From Marinospirillum insulare DSM 21763 (lineage in GTDB: Bacteria; Pseudomonadota; Gammaproteobacteria; Pseudomonadales; Halomonadaceae): DNA of 64,000 nucleotides. Position numbers and translations under genes: made by a program. Where the stretch lies: the NCBI RefSeq assembly GCF_000686905.1, contig NZ_JMLW01000010.1, positions 30,869 through 94,868 of the forward strand. The letters are read 5' to 3'. Every line of letters starts with the position of its first letter. Positions within the stretch are counted from its first letter, which is position 1. Positions 25,528 to 35,581 of this stretch are shown here, piece by piece. The notes beneath the pieces were generated by a model, which saw nothing but the letters and a program-made list of their open reading frames with translations, made no database searches and was not told the origin of the DNA.

Positions 25528-28500
25528 TTAACTGGCGACCATAGCAGAAGCTTCTTCTAGATCAACACTGACTAATCTAGAGACACCTGGCTCTTGCATG
25601 GTGACACCCATCAGCTGCTCTGCACTTTCCATGGCTTGTTTATTGTGTGTAATGTAAATAAATTGTATTCGCTCAGACATTTCTTTAACCAAACGTGCAT
25701 AACGCCCAACGTTTGCATCATCAAGCGGTGCATCAACTTCATCAAGCATACAGAAAGGTGCTGGATTTAGTTCAAATATTGAAAAAACTAAGGCTAAAGC
25801 AGTTAAAGCCTTTTCGCCACCCGATAGTAAATGAATTGTGGCATTTTTTTTGCCTGGTGGGCGTGCCATTATAGCAACACCTGTCTCAAGTAGGTTATCG
25901 CCTGTTAGTTGTAACCAGGCACTACCACCACCAAATATACGTGGAAACAGCGTTTGTAAACCCTGATTTACTTGCTCAAAGGTTTCTTTAAAGCGCAAGC
26001 GTGTTTCTTTATCTATACGTCGAATAGCACCCTCTAGGGTGTTCAGTGCGTCTTCTAGCTCTTCATTTTGCGCATCTAAGTAATCTTTACGTTCAGCTTG
26101 TTGGTCGTATTCCTCTATGGCAGCTAGGTTTATGGCACCTAAACGTCGAATTCTAGCTTGGGTATCTTCTAGGTCTGCTTGCCAACGTGATTCTAATGCA
26201 TCTTGTGGCAGGTGTTCCATCACTTCACGAAGGGTGGTTTCTAGTTCGTGCAGTTGCTCTAAATGGCTATCACGTTTAACCATTAGAGTTTGTTGTTTTA
26301 AGCGTTGCGCCTCTAATAAACCACGCAACCTGTCTAGCTCTTTATCTTGTAGGCTACGTTGCGCTTCTAGTTCTCGCTGTTCTTCTTGGGCGAGCTGCTG
26401 AACTTGACGTAATTCTTGTACTCGCTCTTCTTTATTTTTATGGTCTTGCAATAAATTATCTAACTGCTCAGTTTCCTCATCTCCTGGCTCTCTGGCAGCT
26501 TCTAAGGCTAGGCAAAGGTCTTGGTATTTTTCTTCCTGAACTTGACGTTGTTCTGCTAGGCGCTGTAAAGCTTGGCGGCCTGCCTGTTCTTTAGTCATTA
26601 GTTGCTGCTGGCTTAGTCTAGCTTCTTGTAAAGCTTGCTGCTTTAAGCGTAACTGCTGGCGGATAGTTTCGCGCTGTTGGCGTAGGCTGTCTCGCCCTTG
26701 TTGTTGGTCTTCTCGCTGTTCAAGATTGGCTTCGACCTGCAATAAAGATAACTGCCATGCTTCTTTGTCTTCTTGTAAACTCTCTTGCAGACTAGTGCTT
26801 TCTTCAGCTAACAGGCTAAGCTCACTTTGAAGCTGTTCACTGCGCTGTTGCTTGTGCTGAAGCTTGGCTTGTAGACTAGCTTGTTGGCTGGCCAATTCCG
26901 CTAGCTGGGCTTGTAAGGGCCTTGCTTCTTGTTGCAGCTCTACTAAAGACTGCTCGCACTTTTCTAAAGCTTCAAGGCAGCTAGTTTCTTGAAAATCTAA
27001 CTCATCGAGCTGTTCTTCAACTAGTGCCTGCTGTTCTTCTAGCCTACGAATTTCTTTTTGCCTAGCTAGCATACCTGTGGTTTGGGCTGTGGCAGCTTGC
27101 ATAAGCACACCATCAACAAATACCTGCTCACCCTCTGCGGTTATTATGCTTGTTAGCCCCGTTAAACTCTGTTGCTGGGCAAGGGCATCTGCCAGACTCG
27201 TAGCGGTTTTTATATGCGCCAATTTTTCGGCCAAACTAGCGGGTAGCTTTTGTTGGTTACGAATTTTACTCAGTAAGGTGTTTGTGGGTAAGTTATTTAG
27301 ATGATTACCCGCTTGTTGATAAACCAATAAATCACCTACTGGCAAACTGCTTAGGCGCTGTGTTAAATGTTGCTCTAAAGGCACTTGACTGATTAAGGCT
27401 GCTAAAGCCTTGGCTAAAGCAACTTCAACGGCTTTTTCCCATCCTGTTTCAATTTCTAGCAGTTCACCCAAGCGTGGCCAGTCATTTAAACCTTGATCTT
27501 TTAACCAAGCATCGCGCTCTGCATCTTGGCCTTCTAACTCTGCTTGCTGCAAGGCTTGCAAGGAGGCTAAGCGCCCTTGTTGTTGCTGGAATTGGCTAGT
27601 TTGCTGATTTAAGCTTTGACGTAATTGCTTTTGTTTTTCTTGTCTTTCTACTCGCTCTTCACGCAGATTTTCTTCGTTTATTTCAATTTGCACTAGGCGC
27701 TCTTGAAGCACTTGTTCTTCTAAATTTAAGTTTTCTAGCTGTGCTTCTTCTTGCTCTAGGTGAACTAAGCTTTGCTGTTGTTCTTTTAAACCCGCTTGCC
27801 GCTCTGCTAGTTTATGCAAACTCGTCTCATGCTGTTGAATGCGTGCTTGGGCTAAGGCAGCTTCACGCTGGTCTTTTTCGGCGCCAGCAACAAAGCTATC
27901 CCAGCTTTTTTCTAGTTGGTATAGCTTTTCTTCTAGGTTATCTAGGATTTCTTGCTCTAGGGCTTCTTGTTCGGCCAGCTCTTCAACTAGGGGTTCAGCT
28001 TCTGCTAGTTGCTCTTGTAAACTCACTAGCTGTTCTTGGTCTAATTGTTCGTTTTCTTGTGCTTTGCGCTGTTCTTGTTGCAGTTCATCTAACTCAGTTT
28101 GCAGCTGCCTTTCACGTTGCTGACGATGCTGTAAACCTTGTTCTAAACGAGCAATTTGTAAGCTGGTTTCAGTTAATAACTTTTGGGCGGTATCTAGCGC
28201 ATCACTGGCTTCTGCTTGACGTTCTCGGCTTGCCTCTAGCCTTGCTTCGCCCTGCCTTAAGCTGACAAGGCAGGCTTCTTGCTCTAGCTCTAACTCTGCT
28301 AGCTGTTCTAAAATACTGGCTAGTTGTTGATCTACTGCTCGCCAACGTAAAACGGCTAATTCTGACTTTAAGCGGCGCTCGCTAGCTTTTAATTGTTGAT
28401 AACGTCGTGCAGCTTCAGCTTGACGACCTAAACGCTCTAATTGCTTACCTAACTCTTCCCGAATGTCACTTAGGCGCTCAAGGTTTTCTTGGGTACGTTT

Positions 28501-29052
28501 AATACGGTTTTCAGTTTCTCGGCGGCGCTCTTTGTATTTGGAGATACCTGCCGCTTCTTCAAGGTAAACCCTGAGCTCTTCAGGACGAGCTTCAATTAAA
28601 CGAGAGATCATGCCCTGTTCAATAATGGCATAACTGCGCGCGCCTAGGCCTGTACCAAGAAACAAGTCGGTAACGTCGCGGCGGCGGCACTTAGTACCAT
28701 TTAAAAAGTAAGTAGAGACAGCTTCACGGGTGACAAGGCGTTTAACAGATATTTCTGCGTAGTCAGCATAAGCACCGCCCATTTTACCTGAGCGGTTATC
28801 AAAGAGAAGTTCAATGGATGCCTGACCTACAGGCTTTCGGTTGCGTGAGCCGTTAAAAATAACGTCGGTCATTGACTCGCCCCGCAAATACTTAGCAGAA
28901 GACTCACCCATTACCCAGCGCACAGCATCTATAACATTAGACTTGCCGCAGCCATTTGGCCCAACAATCGCTGTCATATTGCTTTTAAAACTCACCTTAG
29001 TTGGGTCTACAAAGGATTTAAACCCCGCTAACTTGATGGATTTTAGACGCAT
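25528..29052 (-). CDS. smc: Chromosome segregation ATPase SMC
   Basis: Condenses and organises the chromosome. It has the full SMC layout: Walker A (GPNGCGKSNV, about 32-41), a first long coiled coil very rich in Gln/Glu, a hinge (about 510-650, ELLEIETGWEKAVEVALAKAL), a second coiled coil, then the signature LLSGGEKALTALAL and Walker B FCMLDEVDAPLDD near the C-terminus. Length 1174 aa is typical. It heads the smc-zipA-ligA group and follows ccmI on the same strand. The presence of SMC fits a pseudomonad-like lineage rather than the MukBEF-bearing enterics and vibrios (family knowledge). Confidence 0.97.
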   Translation of the reverse strand: MRLKSIKLAGFKSFVDPTKVSFKSNMTAIVGPNGCGKSNVIDAVRWVMGESSAKYLRGESMTDVIFNGSRNRKPVGQASIELLFDNRSGKMGGAYADYAEISVKRLVTREAVSTYFLNGTKCRRRDVTDLFLGTGLGARSYAIIEQGMISRLIEARPEELRVYLEEAAGISKYKERRRETENRIKRTQENLERLSDIREELGKQLERLGRQAEAARRYQQLKASERRLKSELAVLRWRAVDQQLASILEQLAELELEQEACLVSLRQGEARLEASRERQAEASDALDTAQKLLTETSLQIARLEQGLQHRQQRERQLQTELDELQQEQRKAQENEQLDQEQLVSLQEQLAEAEPLVEELAEQEALEQEILDNLEEKLYQLEKSWDSFVAGAEKDQREAALAQARIQQHETSLHKLAERQAGLKEQQQSLVHLEQEEAQLENLNLEEQVLQERLVQIEINEENLREERVERQEKQKQLRQSLNQQTSQFQQQQGRLASLQALQQAELEGQDAERDAWLKDQGLNDWPRLGELLEIETGWEKAVEVALAKALAALISQVPLEQHLTQRLSSLPVGDLLVYQQAGNHLNNLPTNTLLSKIRNQQKLPASLAEKLAHIKTATSLADALAQQQSLTGLTSIITAEGEQVFVDGVLMQAATAQTTGMLARQKEIRRLEEQQALVEEQLDELDFQETSCLEALEKCEQSLVELQQEARPLQAQLAELASQQASLQAKLQHKQQRSEQLQSELSLLAEESTSLQESLQEDKEAWQLSLLQVEANLEQREDQQQGRDSLRQQRETIRQQLRLKQQALQEARLSQQQLMTKEQAGRQALQRLAEQRQVQEEKYQDLCLALEAAREPGDEETEQLDNLLQDHKNKEERVQELRQVQQLAQEEQRELEAQRSLQDKELDRLRGLLEAQRLKQQTLMVKRDSHLEQLHELETTLREVMEHLPQDALESRWQADLEDTQARIRRLGAINLAAIEEYDQQAERKDYLDAQNEELEDALNTLEGAIRRIDKETRLRFKETFEQVNQGLQTLFPRIFGGGSAWLQLTGDNLLETGVAIMARPPGKKNATIHLLSGGEKALTALALVFSIFELNPAPFCMLDEVDAPLDDANVGRYARLVKEMSERIQFIYITHNKQAMESAEQLMGVTMQEPGVSRLVSVDLEEASAMVAS

Positions 29053-29081
29053 GAGTGTAAGTGCCTAAGTAGATGGTTAGC

Positions 29082-30302
29082 TTACAACTGTTGATTAATT
29101 TCTAGATTAACACGTTGCTGACCATCAACCTTTAATACTTCTGTCTGTCCCTGCCAGTCACCTTCTTGTGCTTGGGGTGTACCACCTAGGGCAATACGCG
29201 CTTGAATAACCACTTGTTCAACAGAAGACAGGTTATTTTGCGGCATCATGGCTTGCTGATCACTTAGTCTAACAGTGGTTGGTAAATCACTCACTTTTAT
29301 ACGTGTGGCTGCTAAGGGTGCGCCTGCACCACCTACTGGCTGAGCAAATACAAAGATAGTGGCGCGTTGATCAGCTAAGAGGCTAGCGGCATTGCTGAGA
29401 CTGAGGTTAACGATAAACTGTGGACCCGTTAAAGAGAGTGGCTCCATGTTTAAGCGCTGCCTTACGTCAGCTATACCTTCGCGTAAAGATTCATCGGCTT
29501 CTATACCACTTGCACGAGGTAGGGCTGCTTCCCAATATACTCGGGCCGCTTCCCAATCTTGCTGTTGGTAGGCTGCCATGCCTAGCAGGCTGAGGGTGGC
29601 TGGGTCCTTGGGGTCAACTTCTAGTGCCTGATCAATAAGCTGCTCTACACGCTCAGTAATACGCTGACCATCAGCAAAGTAAAGGGCTTGTGCTTGCTGA
29701 GCTAGCAGCATAGCGCTGGTACCTTCAATTCTAATGATTTCACCTATAGCTTGGGCACCTTTTTCTAGCTGGCCTAAGTCTAGGTAAACACGCGCTAGTA
29801 ATGACCAACCTTGCGTATCATCAGGATTAGCAGCTACGGTTTCTTCTAGTTTACGCAGCAGGCTACCAAAATCTTTACGGCCTTCTTCAATTAATTGCTG
29901 TTGTGCATACCAAGACTCTAAGCCTAAGCGTCCACCGATGCGCTCATAAAGCATAAAGGAAGACCCAAGCACACCAGCAACGACTAGAACTAAGGCTGCT
30001 TTTCTAAAAAAGCTATTGGGGGTATGCCAGGTTTTTTGCTGGCGAATGTCTGCATCATCTAATAAAAGGTCTTCAATTTCTGCTTTCATCTCTGGAAAAG
30101 CGTCTTCTTCTATTCGACCTTCTTCTAAGTCTAACTCTAACTGTGCTAGTTTTTGCCGGTAAAGGGTAATGTTGGCGATTTGACGAGCATGTTGTTGAGC
30201 TAAAAGTGCTTCGGTTAACTTTTCTCTACGCAAAAGTGGCCAGATTAAAAATAAACTGGCTAAAGCAGCCAGTAGAAATATGCCAATCCATAAGGAGGTC
30301 AT
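29082..30302 (-). CDS. ccmI: Cytochrome c maturation protein CcmI
   Basis: A membrane-anchored TPR protein that holds apocytochrome c for heme attachment with CcmF and CcmH. Two N-terminal helices (SLWIGIFLLAALASLFLIWPLL and ALVLVVAGVLGSSFMLY) flank a cytoplasmic leucine-zipper loop. TPR units follow (GWSLLARVYLDLGQLEKGAQA and LLGMAAYQQQDWEAARVYWE), then a C-terminal beta-rich domain (about 290-406). Length 406 aa matches family members with the C-terminal domain. The start codon overlaps the ccmH stop, placing it last in the ccm operon. Confidence 0.92.
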   Translation of the reverse strand: MTSLWIGIFLLAALASLFLIWPLLRREKLTEALLAQQHARQIANITLYRQKLAQLELDLEEGRIEEDAFPEMKAEIEDLLLDDADIRQQKTWHTPNSFFRKAALVLVVAGVLGSSFMLYERIGGRLGLESWYAQQQLIEEGRKDFGSLLRKLEETVAANPDDTQGWSLLARVYLDLGQLEKGAQAIGEIIRIEGTSAMLLAQQAQALYFADGQRITERVEQLIDQALEVDPKDPATLSLLGMAAYQQQDWEAARVYWEAALPRASGIEADESLREGIADVRQRLNMEPLSLTGPQFIVNLSLSNAASLLADQRATIFVFAQPVGGAGAPLAATRIKVSDLPTTVRLSDQQAMMPQNNLSSVEQVVIQARIALGGTPQAQEGDWQGQTEVLKVDGQQRVNLEINQQL

Positions 30303-30844
30303 TAGGATTCCTTAGTATTCGATGAAGAAGATGTAGGGGCTGTGTTGTTTTCTAACTCTAAAATTTTTTGAATGCGTAACTGCCTTTCGGATACAGACAT
30401 TTTTACCGCTGAGTTAGGTTTTTTACGACTTCTTACTAGAAAAAAAGCTACCAACAAACCCAAGAGCACCAGCGCAGGCGGCAAGTACCATAAAACCCAA
30501 GTATCTTTACGCATAGGCGGCTCATACAAAACATAGTCACCAAAGCGCTGTACCATAAAGTCGTATATTTGCTGATCGGTTTTACCCTCTTCTAAAAGCC
30601 GATAAAGCTCTTGGCGCATATCGTAAGCACTAGGTGAATTTGAGTCGGCTATGCTTTGATTCTCACACTTAGGGCAACGTAACTTGCCACCTACATCTTT
30701 ATAACGTGCCTGATAGCTATCATCGGTAAAGTCATATAACTCAATGGCTGCATAGCTGCTGGTTGTAAACAAAGCCAAGAGCAAAGCCATTAGTAAATAA
30801 TTAAAGGTTAAGTGTTTGATTGATTTTACTGAGCGGTTTGCCAT
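30302..30844 (-). CDS. ccmH: Cytochrome c maturation thioredoxin-like protein CcmH
   Basis: Keeps the apocytochrome CXXCH cysteines reduced for heme ligation, on the periplasmic side. A signal sequence (about 10-33, ending TTSSYAA) precedes the active-site LRCPKCENQS (Cys57, Cys60) in its three-helix domain. One C-terminal membrane helix (WVLWYLPPALVLLGLLVAFFLV) and a Ser/Thr/Asn-rich tail follow. At 180 aa it is the short CcmH form, with CcmI as a separate gene. The start lies 19 bp inside the end of ccmG. Confidence 0.94.
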   Translation of the reverse strand: MANRSVKSIKHLTFNYLLMALLLALFTTSSYAAIELYDFTDDSYQARYKDVGGKLRCPKCENQSIADSNSPSAYDMRQELYRLLEEGKTDQQIYDFMVQRFGDYVLYEPPMRKDTWVLWYLPPALVLLGLLVAFFLVRSRKKPNSAVKMSVSERQLRIQKILELENNTAPTSSSSNTKES

Positions 30845-31365
30845 TTACGCACCTCCGGCATAATCACTTGATCAACTAACTGAGGGGTAATAACGCCTGC
30901 TAAGTGATAGCGAACTATGCCATCACGGTCGAATATAAAAGTTTCTGGCGCTCCATAAACACCTAAATTAAAGGCTAGCTCCCGTAAACCGTCTTCTTCA
31001 AAAAGTACTAGGCTATACGGGTTGCCTAGCTGACTTAAATAACGAAAAGCCTTGCTGCGCTCATCTTTATAATTCAAGCCAACAATGGGAATACCTGCCT
31101 GCGCCATACGCACAATTTCTTCATGTTCGTCATAACAGCTAGGACACCAGCTACCCCAAACATTAAGAATAAACACTTCACCCAAAAGATTTTCTTGGGT
31201 AATTTGCTGCAATGGGTCATGCAAGTTAGGCAAACTAAATTCGGGCATAGGCTTACCCAGCAGAGCAGATTCTCTAGCTGATGGATCCATGCTTAAACCC
31301 TTGTAAAGAAATGCGCCCACTAGTACAAAAATAATGAGAGGAAGAAAAAGTAAAAAGCGTTTCAT
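30826..31365 (-). CDS. ccmG: Thiol:disulfide interchange protein CcmG/DsbE
   Basis: A periplasmic membrane-anchored thioredoxin-fold reductant of the Ccm pathway. The N-terminal anchor (FLLFLPLIIFVLVGAFLY) is followed by the thioredoxin fold with active site WCPSC (Cys74, Cys77), KDERSKAFRYLSQLGNPY and the cis-Pro loop GAPETF. Length 179 aa is usual. Its start directly abuts the ccmF stop (31366). Confidence 0.94.
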   Translation of the reverse strand: MKRFLLFLPLIIFVLVGAFLYKGLSMDPSARESALLGKPMPEFSLPNLHDPLQQITQENLLGEVFILNVWGSWCPSCYDEHEEIVRMAQAGIPIVGLNYKDERSKAFRYLSQLGNPYSLVLFEEDGLRELAFNLGVYGAPETFIFDRDGIVRYHLAGVITPQLVDQVIMPEVRKWQTAQ

Positions 31366-33342
31366 TTACAAGCTTCCTTTAGTGATAGCAGTGAGTTGCT
31401 CTTGTGCTTTTTTACTGGAGTAACGGCGGTCTGTAATGGCTAGAACACCACCCAAGGCAGCAATTAAAGCACCCAACCATAACCAGCGTACAAAAGGCTT
31501 GTAATGAACGCGCATTGCCCAAGCATCGGCAGTTAGCTCTTCACCCATAGCCACATAAATATCTTTTAAGAAGCCCCAATCAATGGCAACTTGTGTCATA
31601 GGCATTCCGCGCACTGTGTACAAGCGTTTTTCTGGCGTTAAGGTGTTAATTAACTTACCGCTAGGGTTGTGCACCTCAACAATGGCTCGGTCTGCAATAA
31701 AGTTAGGTCCTTCGCGGTGAATCAGTTCTTTCAGCGTAAACTGGTAGCCTTTCACTTCAACAGGCTGATCAATCTGCATCCGTAAATCACGCTCTTCACC
31801 ATAGTTAGACACCATGGTGACACCCAAGACTATGAGTGCCGCACCTATATGCCCAAAGAACATACCTAAACGGCTGCGACTAATACCTAACCAGCCGCGT
31901 TTGGTTTGTGCCGCTTCCCACAAGTCTCTTAGGCTAGTAGTAAAAATCCATAACACTAGGGTTAAACCTAGCGCCACATACAAATGCCACTGGCCATCAT
32001 AAACCCAAGGTAGAACAGCAACGCCCAGCACTAGCGTAATAACACCTGCTAGCCAGATTTTTTTCTTGAGCTTTTGCCATTGCATTTGTTTCCAGTCTGT
32101 TAAAGGGCCTAGGCCTAATAACACACCTAGCAAGAGCATTAGCGGCACAAATAAAGCATTAAAATACGGAGGTCCTACCGAAATTTTACCCGTACCTAAG
32201 GCATCTAATATTAAAGGATAAAGTGTGCCTAGCAGCACCATGATAGAGGCAATCACTAAAATTAAGTTATTAGCTAGAAGCAACACATCTCGCGACAAAA
32301 GCGAATAGCTAACCCTTGCTTTTAAGTTAGGCACTCGAATGGCATAAATAAGCAGTGACGCACCCACGGTAACCGCTAAGAGAATCAGTAAGAAAAAACC
32401 CCGTTCTGGGTCATTGGCAAACGCATGTACTGAATTAAGTACTCCTGAACGCACTAAGAAAAAGCCCACCAGGCTTAATGAAAAAGTAAAAATAGCCAGT
32501 AATAACGTCCAGCTTTTAAACACTCCGCGCTTTTCTGTAATCGCCAAAGAGTGCATTAAAGCCGTACCGGTTAACCAAGGCATTAATGAAGCGTTTTCAA
32601 CTGGGTCCCAAAACCACCAGCCACCCCAGCCGAGTTCGTAATAAGCCCACCAAGAACCTAGCGCAATACCTACAGTTAAAAAAGCCCAAGCGCTGGTTGT
32701 CCAAGGGCGACTCCACCTTGCCCAAGCTGAGTCTAACTGCCCAGACCAAAGTGCCGCTAAAGCAAACGCAAAGGTAACCGCAAAACCGACATAGCCCATA
32801 TAAAGCAAAGGTGGGTGGAAAATTAAGCCAGGGTCTTGCAAGAGAGGGTTAAGGTCCGCACCATCCACAGGAATGCGCGGTAAAATACGATCGAAGGGGT
32901 TGGAAGTGAACACCACAAACAACAGCATTCCGACACTAACAAAGCCTAAAACAGATAAAACGCGAGCTAACACTTCAGCAGGTAAACCACGACTCAGTGA
33001 TACTGCAAAAGTCCAACCTGCTAAAATGAGCAACCAAAGTAGCAAAGAACCCTCGTGCGCACCCCACACTGCACTAAGTTTATAGAACCAGGGTAAAGCT
33101 GAGTTAGAGTTAGCTGCGGTATAGGCAAGACTAAAATCATCAAATAAAAAGCTAAGGCTAAGCAAAATAAAGCTTATCGCTAACAAGGTAAACTGAGCCC
33201 AGGCTGCTGGCTGTGCATAGGCTAGCCATAAGGGTTGGCGCGTAAAGCTACCAATAAGGGGTAAGAAAGCCTGCACACACGCCATAGCCAAGGCCAGAAT
33301 CAGTGCAAATTGACCGAACTCTGGTAAAAAAAGAACTTCCAT
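31366..33342 (-). CDS. ccmF: Heme lyase subunit CcmF
   Basis: A large inner-membrane protein that attaches heme to apocytochrome c. There are about 14-15 hydrophobic helices. The heme-handling WWD motif is clear (WGGWWFWDPVENASLMPW). The frame opens at an ATG at 33351, but that codon directly abuts AGG; the second ATG at 33342 has AGGA 8-9 nt upstream and is the better start (658 aa, MEVLFLPEFGQFAL). It is downstream of ccmE in operon order. Confidence 0.95.
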   Translation of the reverse strand: MEVLFLPEFGQFALILALAMACVQAFLPLIGSFTRQPLWLAYAQPAAWAQFTLLAISFILLSLSFLFDDFSLAYTAANSNSALPWFYKLSAVWGAHEGSLLLWLLILAGWTFAVSLSRGLPAEVLARVLSVLGFVSVGMLLFVVFTSNPFDRILPRIPVDGADLNPLLQDPGLIFHPPLLYMGYVGFAVTFAFALAALWSGQLDSAWARWSRPWTTSAWAFLTVGIALGSWWAYYELGWGGWWFWDPVENASLMPWLTGTALMHSLAITEKRGVFKSWTLLLAIFTFSLSLVGFFLVRSGVLNSVHAFANDPERGFFLLILLAVTVGASLLIYAIRVPNLKARVSYSLLSRDVLLLANNLILVIASIMVLLGTLYPLILDALGTGKISVGPPYFNALFVPLMLLLGVLLGLGPLTDWKQMQWQKLKKKIWLAGVITLVLGVAVLPWVYDGQWHLYVALGLTLVLWIFTTSLRDLWEAAQTKRGWLGISRSRLGMFFGHIGAALIVLGVTMVSNYGEERDLRMQIDQPVEVKGYQFTLKELIHREGPNFIADRAIVEVHNPSGKLINTLTPEKRLYTVRGMPMTQVAIDWGFLKDIYVAMGEELTADAWAMRVHYKPFVRWLWLGALIAALGGVLAITDRRYSSKKAQEQLTAITKGSL

Positions 33343-33373
33343 CAAAAACATCCTGATTAGTTAACGAACTCTA

Positions 33374-33844
33374 TTACTTGTTTGAGGTATCACGCATAAA
33401 AGGCGATGACTCTGGCATTTCACCAGCTAGCTTCAGTGCTTCAGCCACTTCAGGTGGCATGTAGTTTTCATCATGGCGTGCTAAAACCTGGCTGGCGACT
33501 AGCTCACCTTGTTCATTTAAGCGCCCCACTGCAACCACACCCTGGCCTTCACGAAATAGATCGGGCAAGATTTTTTCGTAGTTAATCCAAATTTCTTGGT
33601 TATAGTCTGTTACTGCAAAGCGCACCTTCATGCTTTGAGTGTCTCGTTCAACACTGCCTTCAACCACCATGCCACCGGCACGAATCTCAGCATTTTCTGG
33701 TGCTTCACCTGCCACTATCTGAGTAGGCGCGTAAAAAAGGTTAATATTTGAACTGAGCGCATAGAGAGTTAAGCCTATAGCTAAGGACAAGCCACCGACC
33801 ATTAAACCAATTAGCATCAGTTTTTGTTTGCGTTTAGGTGTCAT
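33374..33844 (-). CDS. ccmE: Periplasmic heme chaperone CcmE
   Basis: Binds heme covalently in the periplasm and passes it to CcmF. The N-terminal anchor (LMLIGLMVGGLSLAIGLTLY) is followed by an OB-fold domain and the heme-binding HDENY (His124, Tyr128) in VLARHDENYMPPEV. Length 156 aa is normal. It lies between ccmD and ccmF. Confidence 0.96.
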   Translation of the reverse strand: MTPKRKQKLMLIGLMVGGLSLAIGLTLYALSSNINLFYAPTQIVAGEAPENAEIRAGGMVVEGSVERDTQSMKVRFAVTDYNQEIWINYEKILPDLFREGQGVVAVGRLNEQGELVASQVLARHDENYMPPEVAEALKLAGEMPESSPFMRDTSNK

Positions 33845-33875
33845 AAGTTACTACCTCAAATAGGCTAAAAAAGGG

Positions 33876-34058
33876 TTATCTTGAATTGGCTGCTTCACGT
33901 GCTATTTGGCGACTCAGCTGTTTACGAGTGCGCTTTAAATTCAACCAGGGCAGTAAAATACTAGAGGTTAAAAGCACCAAGGTTATTGCATAAGAACTCC
34001 AAACATAAAGCCCATGCCCACCCATGTTGATTAAGTCAGACAAGCTATCAAAATACAT
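33876..34058 (-). CDS. ccmD: Heme exporter protein CcmD
   Basis: A 60-residue single-span membrane protein that helps release holo-CcmE from CcmABC. The pattern is typical: MGGHGLYVWSSYAITLVLL near the N-terminus, then NLKRTRKQLSRQIARE. It is separated by 3 bp from the end of ccmC. Confidence 0.93.
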   Translation of the reverse strand: MYFDSLSDLINMGGHGLYVWSSYAITLVLLTSSILLPWLNLKRTRKQLSRQIAREAANSR

Positions 34059-34061
34059 AGT

Positions 34062-34811
34062 TCATTTATCCTTTAACAATTCACGCACCCAGCCAGACTT
34101 GGCTTCTCGGCGCAGCACCTCTGCTCTAGCACGCAACAATACTGACCAGCCTAACAAAGCATAGAAACCGAGTACCATAAATAATAAAGGTAGGTACATA
34201 GAGGCTGGCATAGCAGGCTTTTCTGTTAATTTAATACTGGCTGGCTGATGCAGGGTGTACCACCAGTCCACCGAGTATTTAATGATTGGGATATTGATTA
34301 CGCCTACTATGGCTAGCAGTGCGCAAGCCTTAGCCGCTGTTTCTTGTGGGCTTAATGCTTCACGCAAGGCCATAACACCTAGGTAAAGAAAAAACAAAAT
34401 AAGCATGGAGGTTAGGCGGGCATCCCACATCCACCAAGTGCCCCAGGTTGGCATACCCCAGATAGCGCCAGTGACCAAGGAAATAAAGGTCATAATTGCG
34501 CCAATGGGCGCTAGAGCTTGCGCAACCACATCGGCCATTTTCATTTTCCAAACCAGCAGCACTATTCCAGCAACCGCCATCATCATGTAAACAGACTGGG
34601 CTAAGAAAGCAGCTGGCACATGAACATACATAATTCGGAAACTATTACCCTGCTGGTAGTCCATAGGTGCATAAGCAAGGCCTAGCACCAACCCTAAACC
34701 GAGTAACAACAAGCTACTGCCAACAAACCAAGGCAACCATTTACTGGTGATTTGGTAAAACCACTTGGGTGATCCTAATCGATGATAGAGGGTTTTTAGC
34801 CAGTTCCACAC
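34062..34811 (-). CDS. ccmC: Heme exporter/handling protein CcmC
   Basis: An inner-membrane protein that loads heme onto CcmE. Six hydrophobic helices are seen, with the WWD-type motif ([16 protein letters not shown]) and flanking conserved His residues (YVHVPAAF and HQPASIKL). Length 249 aa is usual. It lies between ccmB and ccmD. Confidence 0.95.
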   Translation of the reverse strand: MWNWLKTLYHRLGSPKWFYQITSKWLPWFVGSSLLLLGLGLVLGLAYAPMDYQQGNSFRIMYVHVPAAFLAQSVYMMMAVAGIVLLVWKMKMADVVAQALAPIGAIMTFISLVTGAIWGMPTWGTWWMWDARLTSMLILFFLYLGVMALREALSPQETAAKACALLAIVGVINIPIIKYSVDWWYTLHQPASIKLTEKPAMPASMYLPLLFMVLGFYALLGWSVLLRARAEVLRREAKSGWVRELLKDK

Positions 34812-34834
34812 GTTCCATTACCTATCTTAAAAAG

Positions 34835-35581
34835 TTATTCACCAGAAACGGCAATCCGTAATGCCGCTGCAATTGCCCAGGGTGATAGAGCTAAGGCAGC
34901 TAGTGCCAAAGCAGCTAATAAAGCTAAATGAGCAAGGACAGGCTGACCATTAACAGCAGCCTGCATAGCACCAGTACCAAAAATAAGCACTGGCATATAA
35001 AAAGGTAAAACGACCAAGGTCATTAGTACGCCAGACTTGCCCAGCCCAGTGGTTAAAGCTGCACCTATAGCACCTACTAAACTCAAGGCAAGACTGCCTA
35101 ATAATAAAGATAGCATTAGCACGCCTTGGGCCTGCCAAGGCAAATAAAGCATTATCCCTAACAAGGGCGCTAACAAAACTAAGGGTAAACAGCTTAAAAC
35201 CCAGTGCACTAAAACCTTAGCCAAACTTAAAGGTGCCACAGGATAGCCGCAGACTAATAACTGCTCAAGTGAACCATCTTGCAAATCTGGCCTGAATAAA
35301 GCATCCAGTGACATTAATACGGCCAATAAGGCTGCCACCCAAAGCACGCCAGGCGCAACGGGTGCTAAAATTTCTGCTGTTGGTGACACACCTAAAGGAA
35401 AGAGCACTACCACCAACGCAAAGAAAACCAAGGGGTTGATTAAATCACCCTTGCGGCGCACTTGTAATTGCCACTCACGTTTTAAAGCTGCTACAAAGAC
35501 ACCCGCTAAGCTAGGTGAGTTCACCTGTTTAGGTGTTAGGCGACAAAAAGCCGCAGCTTTGTGATGCTTAGCCTGATTCAT
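34835..35581 (-). CDS. ccmB: Heme exporter permease CcmB
   Basis: The membrane subunit working with CcmA in the CcmABCD complex. About six hydrophobic helices are seen, with LKREWQLQVRRKGDLINPLVFFALVV split at the start of the conserved part and RPDLQDGSLEQLL, characteristic of CcmB. The N-terminus has about 27 extra residues before VFVAALKREW compared with typical members (~220 aa). The ATG at 35581 overlaps the ccmA stop (ATGA), so it is probably the coupled start, though a later GTG is possible. Confidence 0.94.
   Translation of the reverse strand: MNQAKHHKAAAFCRLTPKQVNSPSLAGVFVAALKREWQLQVRRKGDLINPLVFFALVVVLFPLGVSPTAEILAPVAPGVLWVAALLAVLMSLDALFRPDLQDGSLEQLLVCGYPVAPLSLAKVLVHWVLSCLPLVLLAPLLGIMLYLPWQAQGVLMLSLLLGSLALSLVGAIGAALTTGLGKSGVLMTLVVLPFYMPVLIFGTGAMQAAVNGQPVLAHLALLAALALAALALSPWAIAAALRIAVSGE

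Noticed and set aside
27741..28265. A 174-codon open frame antisense to smc
   Set aside because: It is a shadow of the Gln/Glu/Leu-rich coiled-coil codons of smc, with biased hydrophobic composition and no context.
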